Assembly (NCBI GenBank): GCA_026400275.1
Contig: JAPLPK010000074.1
Location: 1 to 49,316, forward strand
Source of the DNA: Burkholderiales bacterium
Lineage (GTDB): Bacteria > Pseudomonadota > Gammaproteobacteria > Burkholderiales > Burkholderiaceae_C
DNA length: 49,316 bases
Direction: 5' to 3'
Part shown: piece after piece, positions 18,434 through 27,309 of the stretch
Numbering within the stretch: the stretch's first letter is position 1
Layout: every line of letters begins with the position of its first letter
The notes under the pieces: model-generated
Databases searched by the model: none
What the model was told of the DNA's origin: nothing
Seen by the model: only the letters and a program-made list of their open reading frames with translations
Program-made: the position numbers and the translations under genes

Positions 18434-21298
18434 ATGACCTCGGCAGATTCCTCCCCCGCCAGCGCCGCCAAGCGCACCCCGCCCAGCCCCACGCCCGTGA
18501 CGCGTTCGGCCAGCCGGGACAAAGACAATGAACGTCCGTTGGTGGAGGATATTCGGCTGTTGGGCCGCATTTTGGGCGACGTGATCCGCGAGCAGGAAGG
18601 CGTTGCCGCCTACGAATTGATCGAACAGGTCCGCAAGCTGTCGGTGGCATTCCGTCGCGATGCCGACACCGAGGCCGACAAGGCCCTGAAGAAGCTGCTT
18701 AAAGGCCTGACCGGTGACCAGACGGTCAGCGTGATCCGCGCCTTCACCTATTTCAGCCATTTGGCTAACCTGGCCGAAGACCGCCACCACATCCGCCGCC
18801 GCGCCGTGCACGAGCGCGCGGGTGACACTCAGGAAGGCAGCATAGAAGTGGCTCTGGCGCGTTTGCGCTGGGCGGGTATAGCTCCTAAAACAATAGCGCA
18901 AACCCTGGCCAACAGCTATGTGGCCCCGGTGCTGACCGCCCACCCCACCGAAGTCCAGCGCAAGAGCATTCTGGATGCCGAGCGTGACATTGCCAAGCTG
19001 CTGACGGTGCGCGATGAGACACGCGAACGCATGGTCGCCAATGCCAAGGACGCCCTGGCGCCGCGCGAGTTGGCCCTGAATGAAGTCCAGTTGCGCGCCC
19101 GTGTCACCCAGCTGTGGCAGACCCGTTTGCTGCGCAAGTCCAAGCTGACCGTGGCGGACGAGGTGGAAAACGCCCTCAGCTACTACGAGTCGACCTTTCT
19201 GCGCGAGATTCCCAAGCTGTATGCCGAGCTGGAGGAGGCCTTGGGCAGCCACCCGGTGCACAGCTTTCTGCGCATGGGCCAGTGGATTGGCGGCGACCGC
19301 GATGGCAACCCCAACGTCAGCGCCCAAACCCTGGACTACGCGCTGCGCCGCCAGTCCGAGGTCGCACTGCGCCATTACCTGACCGAGGTGCACTACCTGG
19401 GCGGCGAGCTGTCCCAGTCCGGCAGCCTGGTCACCATGTCGCCTGAGCTGCGGGCCCTGGCCAAAAGCTCGCCCGACGCCAATGTGCACCGCCAGGACGA
19501 GCCCTACCGCCTGGCCTTGACTGGCATGTATGCGCGTTTGGCCGCCACTTTGAAGGACTTGACCGGCGGCGATGCGGCTCGCCACGCCGTGGCGCCACAG
19601 AACGCCTATGTGCTGGCCGAAGACTTTTTGGCTGACCTGCGCACCATCGAAGCCTCTTTGCTGGCCAACCACGGTGCGCCCCTGGCGGCGCAGCGCCTGC
19701 ACCCGCTTATCCGTGCGGTGGAAGTGTTTGGCTTCCATCTGGCCACCGTGGACTTGCGCCAGAGCTCAGATAAGCACGAGGAAGTGGTTGCCGAGCTGCT
19801 GTCGGTGGCGCGTATCGAGGCTGGCTATTCGGCTCTGGACGAGGCGGCCAAGCGCACGCTGCTGCTGGGCTTGTTGAATGACGCACGGCCGCTGCGCGTG
19901 GTCGGCGCCCAGTATTCCGAGCATGCCTGCAAGGAAATTGCGATTTTCGAAATGGCCCGCGCCAGCCGCGCCCGCTTCGGCTTCCAGGCCATACGCCACT
20001 ACATCATCAGCCACACTGAAACGGTGAGCGACCTGCTGGAAGTGCTGCTGCTGCAAAAAGAAGTCGGCTTGATGCACGGCACGCTGGATGCCAAGGCCAC
20101 GGTGGATCTGATCGTGGTGCCGTTGTTCGAGACGATCGAAGACCTGCGCAATGCCGCGCCCATCATGCGTGAGTTCTATGCCCTGCCGGGCGTGGCTGAG
20201 CTGCTGCAGCGCAGCGGCGCCGAGCAGGACATCATGCTGGGCTATTCGGACAGCAACAAAGACGGCGGCATCTTCACCAGCAACTGGGAGCTGTACCGCG
20301 CCGAGATCGCGCTGGTGGACTTGTTCGACCAATTGGCCAATAGCCACAACATCACCCTGCGCATGTTCCATGGCCGTGGCGGCACGGTGGGGCGTGGTGG
20401 TGGTCCGAGCTACCAGGCCATCCTGGCCCAGCCACCCGGCACGGTGCGCGGTCAGATCCGCTTGACCGAGCAGGGCGAGGTGATCGGCTCCAAATACGCC
20501 AACCCCGAAATCGGCCGGCGCAATCTGGAAACCCTGGTGGCGGCCACCCTGGAAGCCACCTTGCTGCAGCCCACCAAGTCGGCTACCCCGGCTTTCTTGA
20601 AGGCGGCGGCCAAGCTGTCTGAAACCAGCATGGCGGCCTACCGCAATCTGGTCTATGAAACCCCTGGTTTCACTTCTTACTTCTTTGATTCAACTCCGAT
20701 CCGCGAGATCGCCGAGCTCAATATCGGCTCCCGTCCGGCCTCGCGCAAGGCCAGCCAGAAGATCGAAGACCTGCGTGCCATCCCCTGGGGCTTTAGCTGG
20801 GGCCAATGCCGCCTGACGCTGCCAGGCTGGTACGGCTTTGGCTCTGCCGTGGAAGCGTTTTTGAATGAAAGCGGTGCCGCGGGCAGGAAGGACGCGCTGG
20901 GTGTGCTACAAAAAATGTACCGCCAATGGCCATTCTTCCGTACGCTGTTGAGCAATATGGACATGGTTCTGGCCAAGAGCGACCTGGCCCTGGCTTCGCG
21001 CTATGCCGAGATGGTCAGCGACGCCCGCATGCGCAAGCGCATCTTCGCCAGCATCGAGTCCGAATGGCACCGTACGGCCGGCGCCCTGGCGCAGATCACC
21101 GGTGAGAAGCAGCGCCTGTCGGGTAATGCGGCCCTGCAGCGCTCCATCCGCCACCGCTTCCCCTACATTGATCCGCTGCACCATCTGCAGGTCGAGCTGG
21201 TGCGCCGCTACCGCGCCGGCCAGGGCGACGAGCGTGTGCAAACCGGTATCCACATTTCCATTAACGGGATTGCCGCCGCCTTACGCAATACGGGCTAA
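18434..21298 (+). CDS. ppc: Phosphoenolpyruvate carboxylase
   Basis: Carboxylates phosphoenolpyruvate with bicarbonate to oxaloacetate, refilling the TCA cycle. It is 954 residues from the ATG at 18434. Catalytic signatures are complete: [13 protein letters not shown] (His170), [25 protein letters not shown], the glycine loop [14 protein letters not shown], and the C-terminal RNTG. The open frame continues 128 codons further upstream, but that part runs antisense over hemC and is not family sequence. [20 protein letters not shown] is a variable leader before the conserved core. Confidence 0.97.
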   Translation: MTSADSSPASAAKRTPPSPTPVTRSASRDKDNERPLVEDIRLLGRILGDVIREQEGVAAYELIEQVRKLSVAFRRDADTEADKALKKLLKGLTGDQTVSVIRAFTYFSHLANLAEDRHHIRRRAVHERAGDTQEGSIEVALARLRWAGIAPKTIAQTLANSYVAPVLTAHPTEVQRKSILDAERDIAKLLTVRDETRERMVANAKDALAPRELALNEVQLRARVTQLWQTRLLRKSKLTVADEVENALSYYESTFLREIPKLYAELEEALGSHPVHSFLRMGQWIGGDRDGNPNVSAQTLDYALRRQSEVALRHYLTEVHYLGGELSQSGSLVTMSPELRALAKSSPDANVHRQDEPYRLALTGMYARLAATLKDLTGGDAARHAVAPQNAYVLAEDFLADLRTIEASLLANHGAPLAAQRLHPLIRAVEVFGFHLATVDLRQSSDKHEEVVAELLSVARIEAGYSALDEAAKRTLLLGLLNDARPLRVVGAQYSEHACKEIAIFEMARASRARFGFQAIRHYIISHTETVSDLLEVLLLQKEVGLMHGTLDAKATVDLIVVPLFETIEDLRNAAPIMREFYALPGVAELLQRSGAEQDIMLGYSDSNKDGGIFTSNWELYRAEIALVDLFDQLANSHNITLRMFHGRGGTVGRGGGPSYQAILAQPPGTVRGQIRLTEQGEVIGSKYANPEIGRRNLETLVAATLEATLLQPTKSATPAFLKAAAKLSETSMAAYRNLVYETPGFTSYFFDSTPIREIAELNIGSRPASRKASQKIEDLRAIPWGFSWGQCRLTLPGWYGFGSAVEAFLNESGAAGRKDALGVLQKMYRQWPFFRTLLSNMDMVLAKSDLALASRYAEMVSDARMRKRIFASIESEWHRTAGALAQITGEKQRLSGNAALQRSIRHRFPYIDPLHHLQVELVRRYRAGQGDERVQTGIHISINGIAAALRNTG

Positions 21299-21342
21299 GC
21301 GGCCTCGCTGGCATGCGGGTTGCTCTGCAATAATCAAATCAA

Positions 21343-21359
21343 GGCGCCATAGTGGCGCC
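21343..21359 (+). terminator. Possible terminator or attenuator between ppc and manC
   Basis: Perfect hairpin GGCGCCA/TGGCGCC with loop TAG. It is followed by CGGTTTGTTT rather than a clean T run, so termination may be partial. Confidence 0.4.
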
Positions 21360-21389
21360 ACGGTTTGTTTATTTCCAGGGAGTTTTTTG

Positions 21390-22826
21390 ATGTTGATCCA
21401 ACCCGTCGTCCTGTCCGGTGGCTCAGGCACGCGCCTGTGGCCTCTATCTCGTGAAAAATACCCTAAGCAGCTGCTGTCCCTGGTGGGCGAGGATTCGCTG
21501 CTGCAGGCTACGGTGCGCCGCGTAGAAGGCCTGGGCACCGGCACGCTGGCTCCGCCTATGGTGGTGTGCAACGAGGAATACCGCTTCGTGATCGCCGAGC
21601 AGCTGCGCCTGATGGGCCAGCCCGGCAGCATCGTGCTGGAGCCCACCGGACGCAACACTGCACCCGCGCTGACCTTGGCCGCCTTGGCCGCCCAGCGTGA
21701 CGGTGCCGACCCGGTGCTGCTGGTCATGCCGGCCGACCATGTGATCGTAGACAAGCCCGGTTTCCAGGCCGTGGTGCGCCAGGGTGCGGCGCTGGCGGCC
21801 GATGGCGCCATCGTTACCTTTGGCATCACGCCGGACAGTCCGGAGACTGGTTATGGCTATATCCAGGCCGGTGCGCCCTTTGGTGCTGGCGGCGCTGCGG
21901 TGATTTCGCGTTTTGTGGAAAAGCCCGATCTGGCCACCGCGCAGAGCTATCTGGATGCCGGGACTTATTCCTGGAACAGCGGCTTGTTCATGGTCAAGGC
22001 ATCCGTTTGGCTGGCGGCCATGGCTGTTTGCCGAGCCGACATCCTGGCGTCCTGCCAGGGGGCCTGGGACGCAGGCAAGACCGACGGCGAATTTGTGCGC
22101 GTAGGCAAGGAACTGTTCAGTGCCTGCCCCAGCGACTCTATCGACTACGCTGTGATGGAGCGCATAGCTTCGGGCCAGGCTGGTTTGCCGCCCGGCGTGG
22201 TGATCCCGCTGGCTGCCGGCTGGTCGGATGTGGGCGCATGGGACGCTCTATGGCAGGTCTTGCCCAAGGACGACCAGGGCAATGTGGCCCAGGGCGATGT
22301 GCTGTTGCAGGATTGCCGCAACACCCTGGCCCTGTCCGAAGGCCGGCTGATTGCCTGCGTGGGCATTGAGAACGTGGTGGTGGTGGAAACCGCCGACGCC
22401 ATTCTGGTAGCCCACAAGGATAAGACCCAAGACGTGAAGAAAATCGTCGACAGCTTGAAGAAGCAGGGCCGCTCCGAAGGTCAGCTGCACCGCAAGGTTT
22501 ACCGTCCCTGGGGCTGGTACGACAGCGTGGACATGGGCAAGCGCTTCCAGGTCAAGCGCATCGTGGTCAAGCCGGGCGGCATCTTGTCGCTGCAGATGCA
22601 CCACCACCGCGCCGAGCATTGGATTGTGGTGTCTGGCACCGCCAAGGTCACGCGCGGCGAAGACAGCTTCCTGGTGACCGAAAACGAATCCACCTACATC
22701 CCCCTGGGCACCACCCACCGCCTGGAAAACCCGGGCCGGGTCGAGCTGGAAATGATCGAAGTACAGTCTGGCAGCTATCTGGGCGAGGACGACATCGTGC
22801 GCTTCGAAGATATGTATGGCCGCTAG
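21390..22826 (+). CDS. manC: Mannose-1-phosphate guanylyltransferase / mannose-6-phosphate isomerase
   Basis: Makes GDP-mannose for surface polysaccharides; the C-terminal part is a type II phosphomannose isomerase cupin. It is 478 residues from the ATG at 21390. The nucleotidyltransferase signature GGSGTRLWPLSRE is at residues 9-21, FVEKPD follows, and the cupin shows QMHHHRAEHWIVVSGTAKV near residue 400. AGGGAG lies 11 bases before the ATG. It overlaps the next gene by 11 bases. It stands apart from the polysaccharide genes at the right end of the window. Confidence 0.95.
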   Translation: MLIQPVVLSGGSGTRLWPLSREKYPKQLLSLVGEDSLLQATVRRVEGLGTGTLAPPMVVCNEEYRFVIAEQLRLMGQPGSIVLEPTGRNTAPALTLAALAAQRDGADPVLLVMPADHVIVDKPGFQAVVRQGAALAADGAIVTFGITPDSPETGYGYIQAGAPFGAGGAAVISRFVEKPDLATAQSYLDAGTYSWNSGLFMVKASVWLAAMAVCRADILASCQGAWDAGKTDGEFVRVGKELFSACPSDSIDYAVMERIASGQAGLPPGVVIPLAAGWSDVGAWDALWQVLPKDDQGNVAQGDVLLQDCRNTLALSEGRLIACVGIENVVVVETADAILVAHKDKTQDVKKIVDSLKKQGRSEGQLHRKVYRPWGWYDSVDMGKRFQVKRIVVKPGGILSLQMHHHRAEHWIVVSGTAKVTRGEDSFLVTENESTYIPLGTTHRLENPGRVELEMIEVQSGSYLGEDDIVRFEDMYGR

Positions 22827-23475
22827 ACGCTTTGATCTGATCGCGTTTGACTGGGATGGAACGCTGTTCGATTCCACCGCCATCATTACGCGCAGCATCC
22901 AGGAGGCGGTGCGCGATGTGGGTGGCACCGTGCCCAGCGATACCGCCGCAGCCTATGTGATCGGCATGGCCTTGATGCCGGCCCTGGCCCATGCCGCGCC
23001 GGATGTTCCAGCATCCAAGCATGCTGAGCTGGGCGAGCGTTACCGCCACCACTATCTGCAGCACCAGCATGACATCACGCTGTTTGCCGGTGTGCTGCCC
23101 ATGTTGACCGAGCTCAAGGCGCGCCAGCACACCCTGGCCGTGGCCACCGGTAAGTCGCGCCGGGGGCTGGACGAAGCTTTGCAATCGGTGGAGTTGGTGG
23201 GCATGTTTGATGGCTCGCGTACCGCTGACGAAACCCAGGGCAAGCCGCATCCCCGCATGCTGCATGAGCTGATGCGCGAGTTTGGCGTCGCGCCGGAGCG
23301 CACGCTGATGATCGGTGACACCACCCACGACCTCCAGCTGGCGCTGAATGCCGGCTGCGCCAGTGTGGCTGTCAGCTACGGCGCCCATGCGGTGGATGGG
23401 TTTTCGGTTCTCAATCCCTTGGCCATTGCCCATTCTGTGGTCGAGCTGCACGATTGGTTGCTTGCCAACGGCTGA
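22816..23475 (+). CDS. HAD family phosphatase (phosphoglycolate phosphatase-like)
   Basis: A 219-residue HAD subfamily IA hydrolase. The nucleophile motif FDWDGTLFDS is near residues 10-19, VATGKS and the Lys of GKPHPRM are motifs II and III, and MIGDTTHDLQLA is motif IV. The substrate is not fixed by sequence. In Burkholderiales this gene normally follows rluC next to the Rieske and SppA genes; here it instead overlaps manC by 11 bases and is probably translationally coupled to it. Confidence 0.88.
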   Translation: MAARRFDLIAFDWDGTLFDSTAIITRSIQEAVRDVGGTVPSDTAAAYVIGMALMPALAHAAPDVPASKHAELGERYRHHYLQHQHDITLFAGVLPMLTELKARQHTLAVATGKSRRGLDEALQSVELVGMFDGSRTADETQGKPHPRMLHELMREFGVAPERTLMIGDTTHDLQLALNAGCASVAVSYGAHAVDGFSVLNPLAIAHSVVELHDWLLANG

Positions 23476-23494
23476 TTTTCACAGGCAGATTTCC

Positions 23495-23857
23495 ATGCAA
23501 GCCATTCCCCTGTGCAATAGCCCCGACCTGGTCGAGGGCGGTGACGCTGTGCCATTTGATGTTGTCTACCTGGGGCAAACCTGTCGTGCCTTCGCTATCC
23601 GTTATGAAGGACAGGTCCACGCCTATCTGAACCGCTGCACCCATGTGCCCATGGAGATGGACTACCAGCCCAACCGTATCTTCGACGACTCCGGCCAGTG
23701 GCTGCTATGTGCCACCCATGGTGCGGCCTACCAGCCCGCCACCGGTGACTGCATGGGTGGTCCGTGCCGGGGCGGCTTGGTGAAGATTGTCCTTTCGGAA
23801 GCCGATGGCAAGGTGCGCTGGCATACTGCCCCCCAATTAAATACTGTTGAATTCTGA
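23495..23857 (+). CDS. Rieske [2Fe-2S] ferredoxin-like protein
   Basis: A 120-residue stand-alone Rieske domain. Ligands are Cys-x-His in RCTHVPMEMD and Cys-x2-His in LLCATHGAAYQPATGDC. The ATG at 23495 gives the usual start of this family; upstream codons in frame overlap the phosphatase gene. No oxygenase or membrane anchor is linked, so it is probably a small electron carrier or a dioxygenase-type ferredoxin of unknown partner. It lies 19 bases after the phosphatase gene and 2 bases before the protease gene. Confidence 0.88.
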   Translation: MQAIPLCNSPDLVEGGDAVPFDVVYLGQTCRAFAIRYEGQVHAYLNRCTHVPMEMDYQPNRIFDDSGQWLLCATHGAAYQPATGDCMGGPCRGGLVKIVLSEADGKVRWHTAPQLNTVEF

Positions 23858-23859
23858 AT

Positions 23860-24852
23860 ATGACCGACCCGAATCTCCCTGGTGGACCCGATACACCGCC
23901 CACGCCGCGTGAACGCCCTGCGGACGCGTCTGGATGGGAGCGCGCTACCCTGGAGAAGCTGGCATTCGCGTCCCTGGCCGAGCAAAAATCCGCCCGCCGC
24001 TGGCGAAATTTCGTGCGTCTGGCCTGGCTGGTGTTTTTGATTGCCATGGTCTGGATTGGCCTGGACCGTGCTGCACCCACCCCCGACAAGACCACCGCCC
24101 ACACCGCGGTGGTGGAGATCAAGGGCGAGATTGCCGCTGGCGCCGATGCCAGTGCCGAGTTCGTGGTGGCTGCCATGCGCAGTGCCTTTGAAGATGAGGG
24201 CGCGCAGGCCGTGGTGCTGCTGATCAATTCGCCCGGCGGCAGCCCGGTGCAGGCCGGCATCATCAACGACGAAATTCGCCGCCTGAAGGAAAAGTACAAG
24301 AAGCCGGTGTATGCCGTGGTGGAAGAAACCTGCGCCTCGGCCGCGTACTACATCGCGGTCGCGGCCGATGATATTTATGTGGACAAGGCCAGCATCGTCG
24401 GCAGCATCGGTGTGTTGATGGATGGTTTCGGCTTCACTGGCCTGATGGACAAGCTCGGCGTAGAGCGCCGCCTGATGACCGCCGGAGAGAACAAGGGCTT
24501 CATGGACCCGTTCAGTCCGCAAACCGAAAAGCAGCGCGCATTTGCCCAGAGCATGCTGGATCAAATACACGCACAGTTTATTGACGCTGTGAAGACCGGC
24601 CGCGGCAAACGCCTGAAAGAAACCCCCGAAACCTTTAGTGGCCTGTTCTGGACCGGCCAGCAGGCCGTGGAGATGGGTCTGGCCGACCACCTCGGCAACC
24701 TGGACTATGTGGCGCGCGAAGTGGTTAAGGCCGAAGAGCTGGTGGACTACACCCGCCGCGACAACGTGGCCGAGCGCTTGGCCAAGCGCTTCGGTGCCGC
24801 CGTGGGCGAGGGGTCCGTGCGCGCCCTCAAGGGTCTGCCCGTTCTGCGCTGA
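23860..24852 (+). CDS. sppA: S49 family signal peptide peptidase, SppA type
   Basis: Membrane-bound serine protease that cleaves signal-peptide remnants. It is 330 residues, the short (36 kDa-type) form. One membrane segment (AWLVFLIAMVWIGL, about residues 57-71) precedes the protease domain. The expected nucleophile is the Ser in TCASAAYYIA and the general base is the Lys in TAGENKGFMDPFS; INSPGGSPVQAG is also conserved. It follows the Rieske gene by 2 bases and ends tail to tail with the methylase gene at 24859. Confidence 0.93.
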   Translation: MTDPNLPGGPDTPPTPRERPADASGWERATLEKLAFASLAEQKSARRWRNFVRLAWLVFLIAMVWIGLDRAAPTPDKTTAHTAVVEIKGEIAAGADASAEFVVAAMRSAFEDEGAQAVVLLINSPGGSPVQAGIINDEIRRLKEKYKKPVYAVVEETCASAAYYIAVAADDIYVDKASIVGSIGVLMDGFGFTGLMDKLGVERRLMTAGENKGFMDPFSPQTEKQRAFAQSMLDQIHAQFIDAVKTGRGKRLKETPETFSGLFWTGQQAVEMGLADHLGNLDYVAREVVKAEELVDYTRRDNVAERLAKRFGAAVGEGSVRALKGLPVLR

Positions 24853-24858
24853 ACGACT

Positions 24859-25620
24859 TTAGCGCCCGATGGCAAACACGGCGGGTTGGTCTGGGACCAG
24901 GGCCGCCGTGTTTTTTTGGCGCCAGCCTTTGACCGTGTCGCTCAGCGTGCGGCCCTGTTCCAGGGTTAGGCCACTGCTGACTGCCAGCCGCGTGTTGTGC
25001 TGTAAAGTTTGTAGCAGCCCCTGCAGTAATTGCGCGTTGCGGTAGGGCGTTTCTATAAAAATCTGGGTCTGCCCGGTTTTCAGCGCCAAGGCCTCCAACT
25101 CGCGTATGCGCTGGCCGCGCTCCGGTTCTGCCTGGGGCACATAGCCCACAAATGCGAAGTTCTGCCCGTTCAAGCCGCTGGCTGCCAAAGCCAGCAGCAG
25201 CGACACCGGCCCGACCAGCGGCACCACCTCCATGCCGAGCTCGTGGGCAGCGCGCACCACCGACGACCCTGGGTCGGCCACGGCGGGCATGCCAGCTTCA
25301 CTGGCTAAGCCGATGTCAAATCCTTGCAGGGCTGCAGCCAGCATGGGCTTGGCGTCAAAGCCCGCCTGGTGGTCGCCTTTTTTATGGACCTCGCGCGGTA
25401 ACTCCTGGATCTGTAGCGCCTGGATCGGCTGGGTCAGCGGGTACAGGCTGTCTACCCGCTTCAAGTAGGCGCGGGTCGTCTTGGCGTTTTCGCAGACCCA
25501 GTGCTGCAGGCGCGCGGCCACACGCAGCGTGCCGGCGGGCATGACCTCGTCCAGCGGCGTTTGCGTTTTGCAGCCAAAGTCCAGTGGCGCAGGCACCAGG
25601 TAGAGCTTGCCCGGCGTCAT
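24859..25620 (-). CDS. RsmI-like SAM-dependent methyltransferase (tetrapyrrole methylase fold)
   Basis: A 253-residue member of the RsmI/tetrapyrrole methylase superfamily. KLYLVPAPL at the N-terminus, GLASEAGMPAVADPGS in the first half and VPLVGPVSLLLALAASGLNG follow the RsmI pattern, but the N-terminal residues differ from true RsmI (no LYVVATPIGN), so this is the paralogous family found beside maf in Burkholderiales. The target is unknown; rRNA methylation is only a guess from homology. Its start overlaps the maf stop by ATGA. Confidence 0.85.
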   Translation of the reverse strand: MTPGKLYLVPAPLDFGCKTQTPLDEVMPAGTLRVAARLQHWVCENAKTTRAYLKRVDSLYPLTQPIQALQIQELPREVHKKGDHQAGFDAKPMLAAALQGFDIGLASEAGMPAVADPGSSVVRAAHELGMEVVPLVGPVSLLLALAASGLNGQNFAFVGYVPQAEPERGQRIRELEALALKTGQTQIFIETPYRNAQLLQGLLQTLQHNTRLAVSSGLTLEQGRTLSDTVKGWRQKNTAALVPDQPAVFAIGR

Positions 25621-26222
25621 AGCAGGCGGACCCCGGCCGCGCGCAGCAATTGGCAGGTGCGGATTAGCGGCAGGCCAATCAACGCGGTCGGGTCGTCGCT
25701 GTCGATGGCGTCCAACAGGCTGATGCCCAGGCCCTCGCTTTTGGCGCTGCCTGCACAGTCATAGGGTTGTTCGGCCAGCAAATAGGCTTCGATTTCCGCG
25801 TCGTCCAGCTGGCGGAACTGCACCCGCACCGGCGCCAGGGTGGTTTGTTCAAAGCCTGTTTCCAGGCAAACCACCGACACGGCGGTCTGGAATACCACGG
25901 TCTGGCCGCGCATTTGTCGCAATTGCGCCACGGCCCGTACATGGTTGCCCGGTTTGCCCAGGGGCTGGCCGTGCAGATCGGCAACCTGGTCGGAGCCTAT
26001 GACTACCGCCTGCGGAAAGCGCTCAGCTACCGCCCGTGCTTTGTCCAGCGACAGGCGCAGCGCAAGATCGCGCGGGGCTTCGCCCGCGCGCGGGGTTTCA
26101 TCGACATCGGGTGCCGATACTTCGAAGGGAATGCGCAGGCGCTGCAGCAGCTCTTGCCGGTAACGCGAGGTCGAGCCCAGCACCAGGCTACTTGGGGAGG
26201 AGGGGGGCGAAGAAGAATGCAT
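25617..26222 (-). CDS. Maf family nucleoside triphosphate pyrophosphatase (YceF type)
   Basis: Hydrolyses modified nucleoside triphosphates; YceF of E. coli prefers 7-methyl-GTP. It is 201 residues. LVLGSTSRYRQELLQRL, SLDKARAVAE, VIGSDQVADLHG and the C-terminal GLPLIRTCQLL are family signatures, and DPTALIGLPL points to the YceF rather than the YhdE branch. It diverges from yceD with only 26 bases between the start codons, so each promoter must reach into the other gene or the gap itself. Confidence 0.9.
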   Translation of the reverse strand: MHSSSPPSSPSSLVLGSTSRYRQELLQRLRIPFEVSAPDVDETPRAGEAPRDLALRLSLDKARAVAERFPQAVVIGSDQVADLHGQPLGKPGNHVRAVAQLRQMRGQTVVFQTAVSVVCLETGFEQTTLAPVRVQFRQLDDAEIEAYLLAEQPYDCAGSAKSEGLGISLLDAIDSDDPTALIGLPLIRTCQLLRAAGVRLL

Positions 26223-26248
26223 GGCGGGATTCTCTTACACTGCACACC

Positions 26249-26797
26249 ATGAAAACCGAGAACCCCGCCACTCCCTTTGATGTACGCGCGTTTGCGCAAG
26301 CTGCGGGATCGCGCACAGCCCAAGATTCGCTACAAAAATACGAGCGCCTTGCGCAGGAAGTATCTGCGCCAGCGCCCGATTTGATGGTGAATTGGGGCAT
26401 ACAGGGCGAAGCACGCCCGGTGCCCGGCGAGGCGCCTGAAATCTGGCTGCATGTGCAAGCCGACACCAGTTTGCCCCTGACCTGCCAGCGCTGCCTGACG
26501 CCGGTGGAAGTGCCACTGGCGGTTGATCGATCGTTTCGTTTCGTGGCCGACGAGGAAACCGCTGCTGCTTTGGACGACGAGTCCGAAGACGACGTGCTGG
26601 CGCTGGACCAGGAATTCGATCTGGCCAATCTGATCGAAGACGAGTTGCTGATGGAGATTCCCCTGGTGCCGCGCCATGATGTGTGCCCGGTGGCAGTGAA
26701 GCTGGAAGTCGTGGACCCTGATTTTGAGGCTGCGCTGGCTGAAAAGCCCAAGCCGTTTGCCGCCTTGGCCCAGCTGCGCAAGGGCGGTTCTGATTGA
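26249..26797 (+). CDS. yceD: YceD / DUF177 family protein (23S rRNA accumulation protein)
   Basis: A 182-residue protein found upstream of rpmF in most proteobacteria and linked to 23S rRNA accumulation. The family core is the strand LTCQRCLTPVEVPLAV, an acidic stretch (ALDDESEDDVLALDQEFDLANL) given here only as its position near residues 107-128, and the conserved IEDELLMEIPLVPRHDVC. The ATG at 26249 has no visible ribosome binding site. A dispersed repeat copy (26329-26376) is read in frame and encodes residues about 28-43 (LQKYERLAQEVSAPAP). Confidence 0.88.
   Translation: MKTENPATPFDVRAFAQAAGSRTAQDSLQKYERLAQEVSAPAPDLMVNWGIQGEARPVPGEAPEIWLHVQADTSLPLTCQRCLTPVEVPLAVDRSFRFVADEETAAALDDESEDDVLALDQEFDLANLIEDELLMEIPLVPRHDVCPVAVKLEVVDPDFEAALAEKPKPFAALAQLRKGGSD
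26329..26376 (+). repeat. Dispersed palindromic repeat, copy 4 (inside yceD)
   Basis: GCTACAAAAATACGAGCGCC, then TTGCGCAGGAAGTATCTGCG and CCAGCGCC. It closely matches the intergenic copy at 44593. Confidence 0.6.
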
Positions 26798-27019
26798 GCG
26801 CTGGTGTCCATATGCCGGCTTGGGCTATAATCTAAGGCTTCGCGCGAAAAAGCCTATGTGCTTTTGGTGGTTCGGATGGGTTCTGTAGGGACCGTTTTGA
26901 CCCATCTTTATGGACGGCCGAGGGTGCCTCGGTTTTGACTGTTTCGCGCCTCCTTCCGTTTTCGTGTTTGTAATCTTATTTAAGCGTTTAGATTTAAACG
27001 CATTTACCAGGAGCCGACC
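26798..27019 (+). promoter_or_regulatory. rpmF promoter and structured leader candidate
   Basis: A perfect TATAAT at 26826-26831 (no good -35 seen) is followed by three consecutive hairpins: AGGCTT/AAGCCT (26835-26855), GATGGGT/ACCCATC (26875-26906) and CCGAGG/CCTCGG (26918-26932) with TTTT after it. The last looks like a weak terminator or attenuator about 85 bases before the rpmF ATG. Ribosomal protein genes are often controlled by such leaders, but I know of no named bL32 leader and assign no ligand. Confidence 0.5.
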
Positions 27020-27202
27020 ATGGCCGTCCAACAAAACAAAAAGTCCCCTTCCAAGCGCGGTATGCACCGTTCGCACAACGCACTGAACGTGCCTGGTATT
27101 GCTGTGGAGCCCACCACCGGCGAAACCCATTTGCGTCACCACATCAGCCCCAACGGTTTCTACCGTGGTCGCCAGGTGCTGAAGAACAAATCTGAAGCCT
27201 AA
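27020..27202 (+). CDS. rpmF: 50S ribosomal protein bL32
   Basis: A 60-residue basic ribosomal protein. [19 protein letters not shown] and the C-terminal [14 protein letters not shown] identify it without doubt. It has no zinc-binding cysteines, as in E. coli. CAGGAG lies 7 bases before the ATG. It precedes the plsX-fab genes, the standard proteobacterial order that ties ribosome and membrane lipid synthesis together. Confidence 0.98.
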   Translation: MAVQQNKKSPSKRGMHRSHNALNVPGIAVEPTTGETHLRHHISPNGFYRGRQVLKNKSEA

Positions 27203-27218
27203 TCTGCGCTTTAAATAC

Positions 27219-27258
27219 AAGGCCCGGCGCTACGTAACCCGTAGCTTCGGGCCTTTGT
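27219..27258 (+). terminator. Hairpin between rpmF and plsX, probable partial terminator
   Basis: Outer stem AAGGCCCG/CGGGCCTT and inner stem GCTACG/CGTAGC form a long hairpin ending in TTTGTCTT. The tail is imperfect, so some read-through into plsX is expected. Confidence 0.6.
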
Positions 27259-27309
27259 CTTGATGTTTGTCACTTTTGATTTCACCGCTGCAGGCGGCAC
27301 GGGTTGGGC

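Noticed and set aside
18876-18899. ATAGCTCCTAAAACAATAGC in ppc as an eleventh repeat copy
   Set aside because: Only the left part resembles the family, and the protein aligns with the enzyme without an insertion, so it is too weak to list.
20908-20925. GCTACAAAAAATGTACC in ppc as a repeat fragment
   Set aside because: It encodes the conserved [11 protein letters not shown] of the enzyme; chance likeness.
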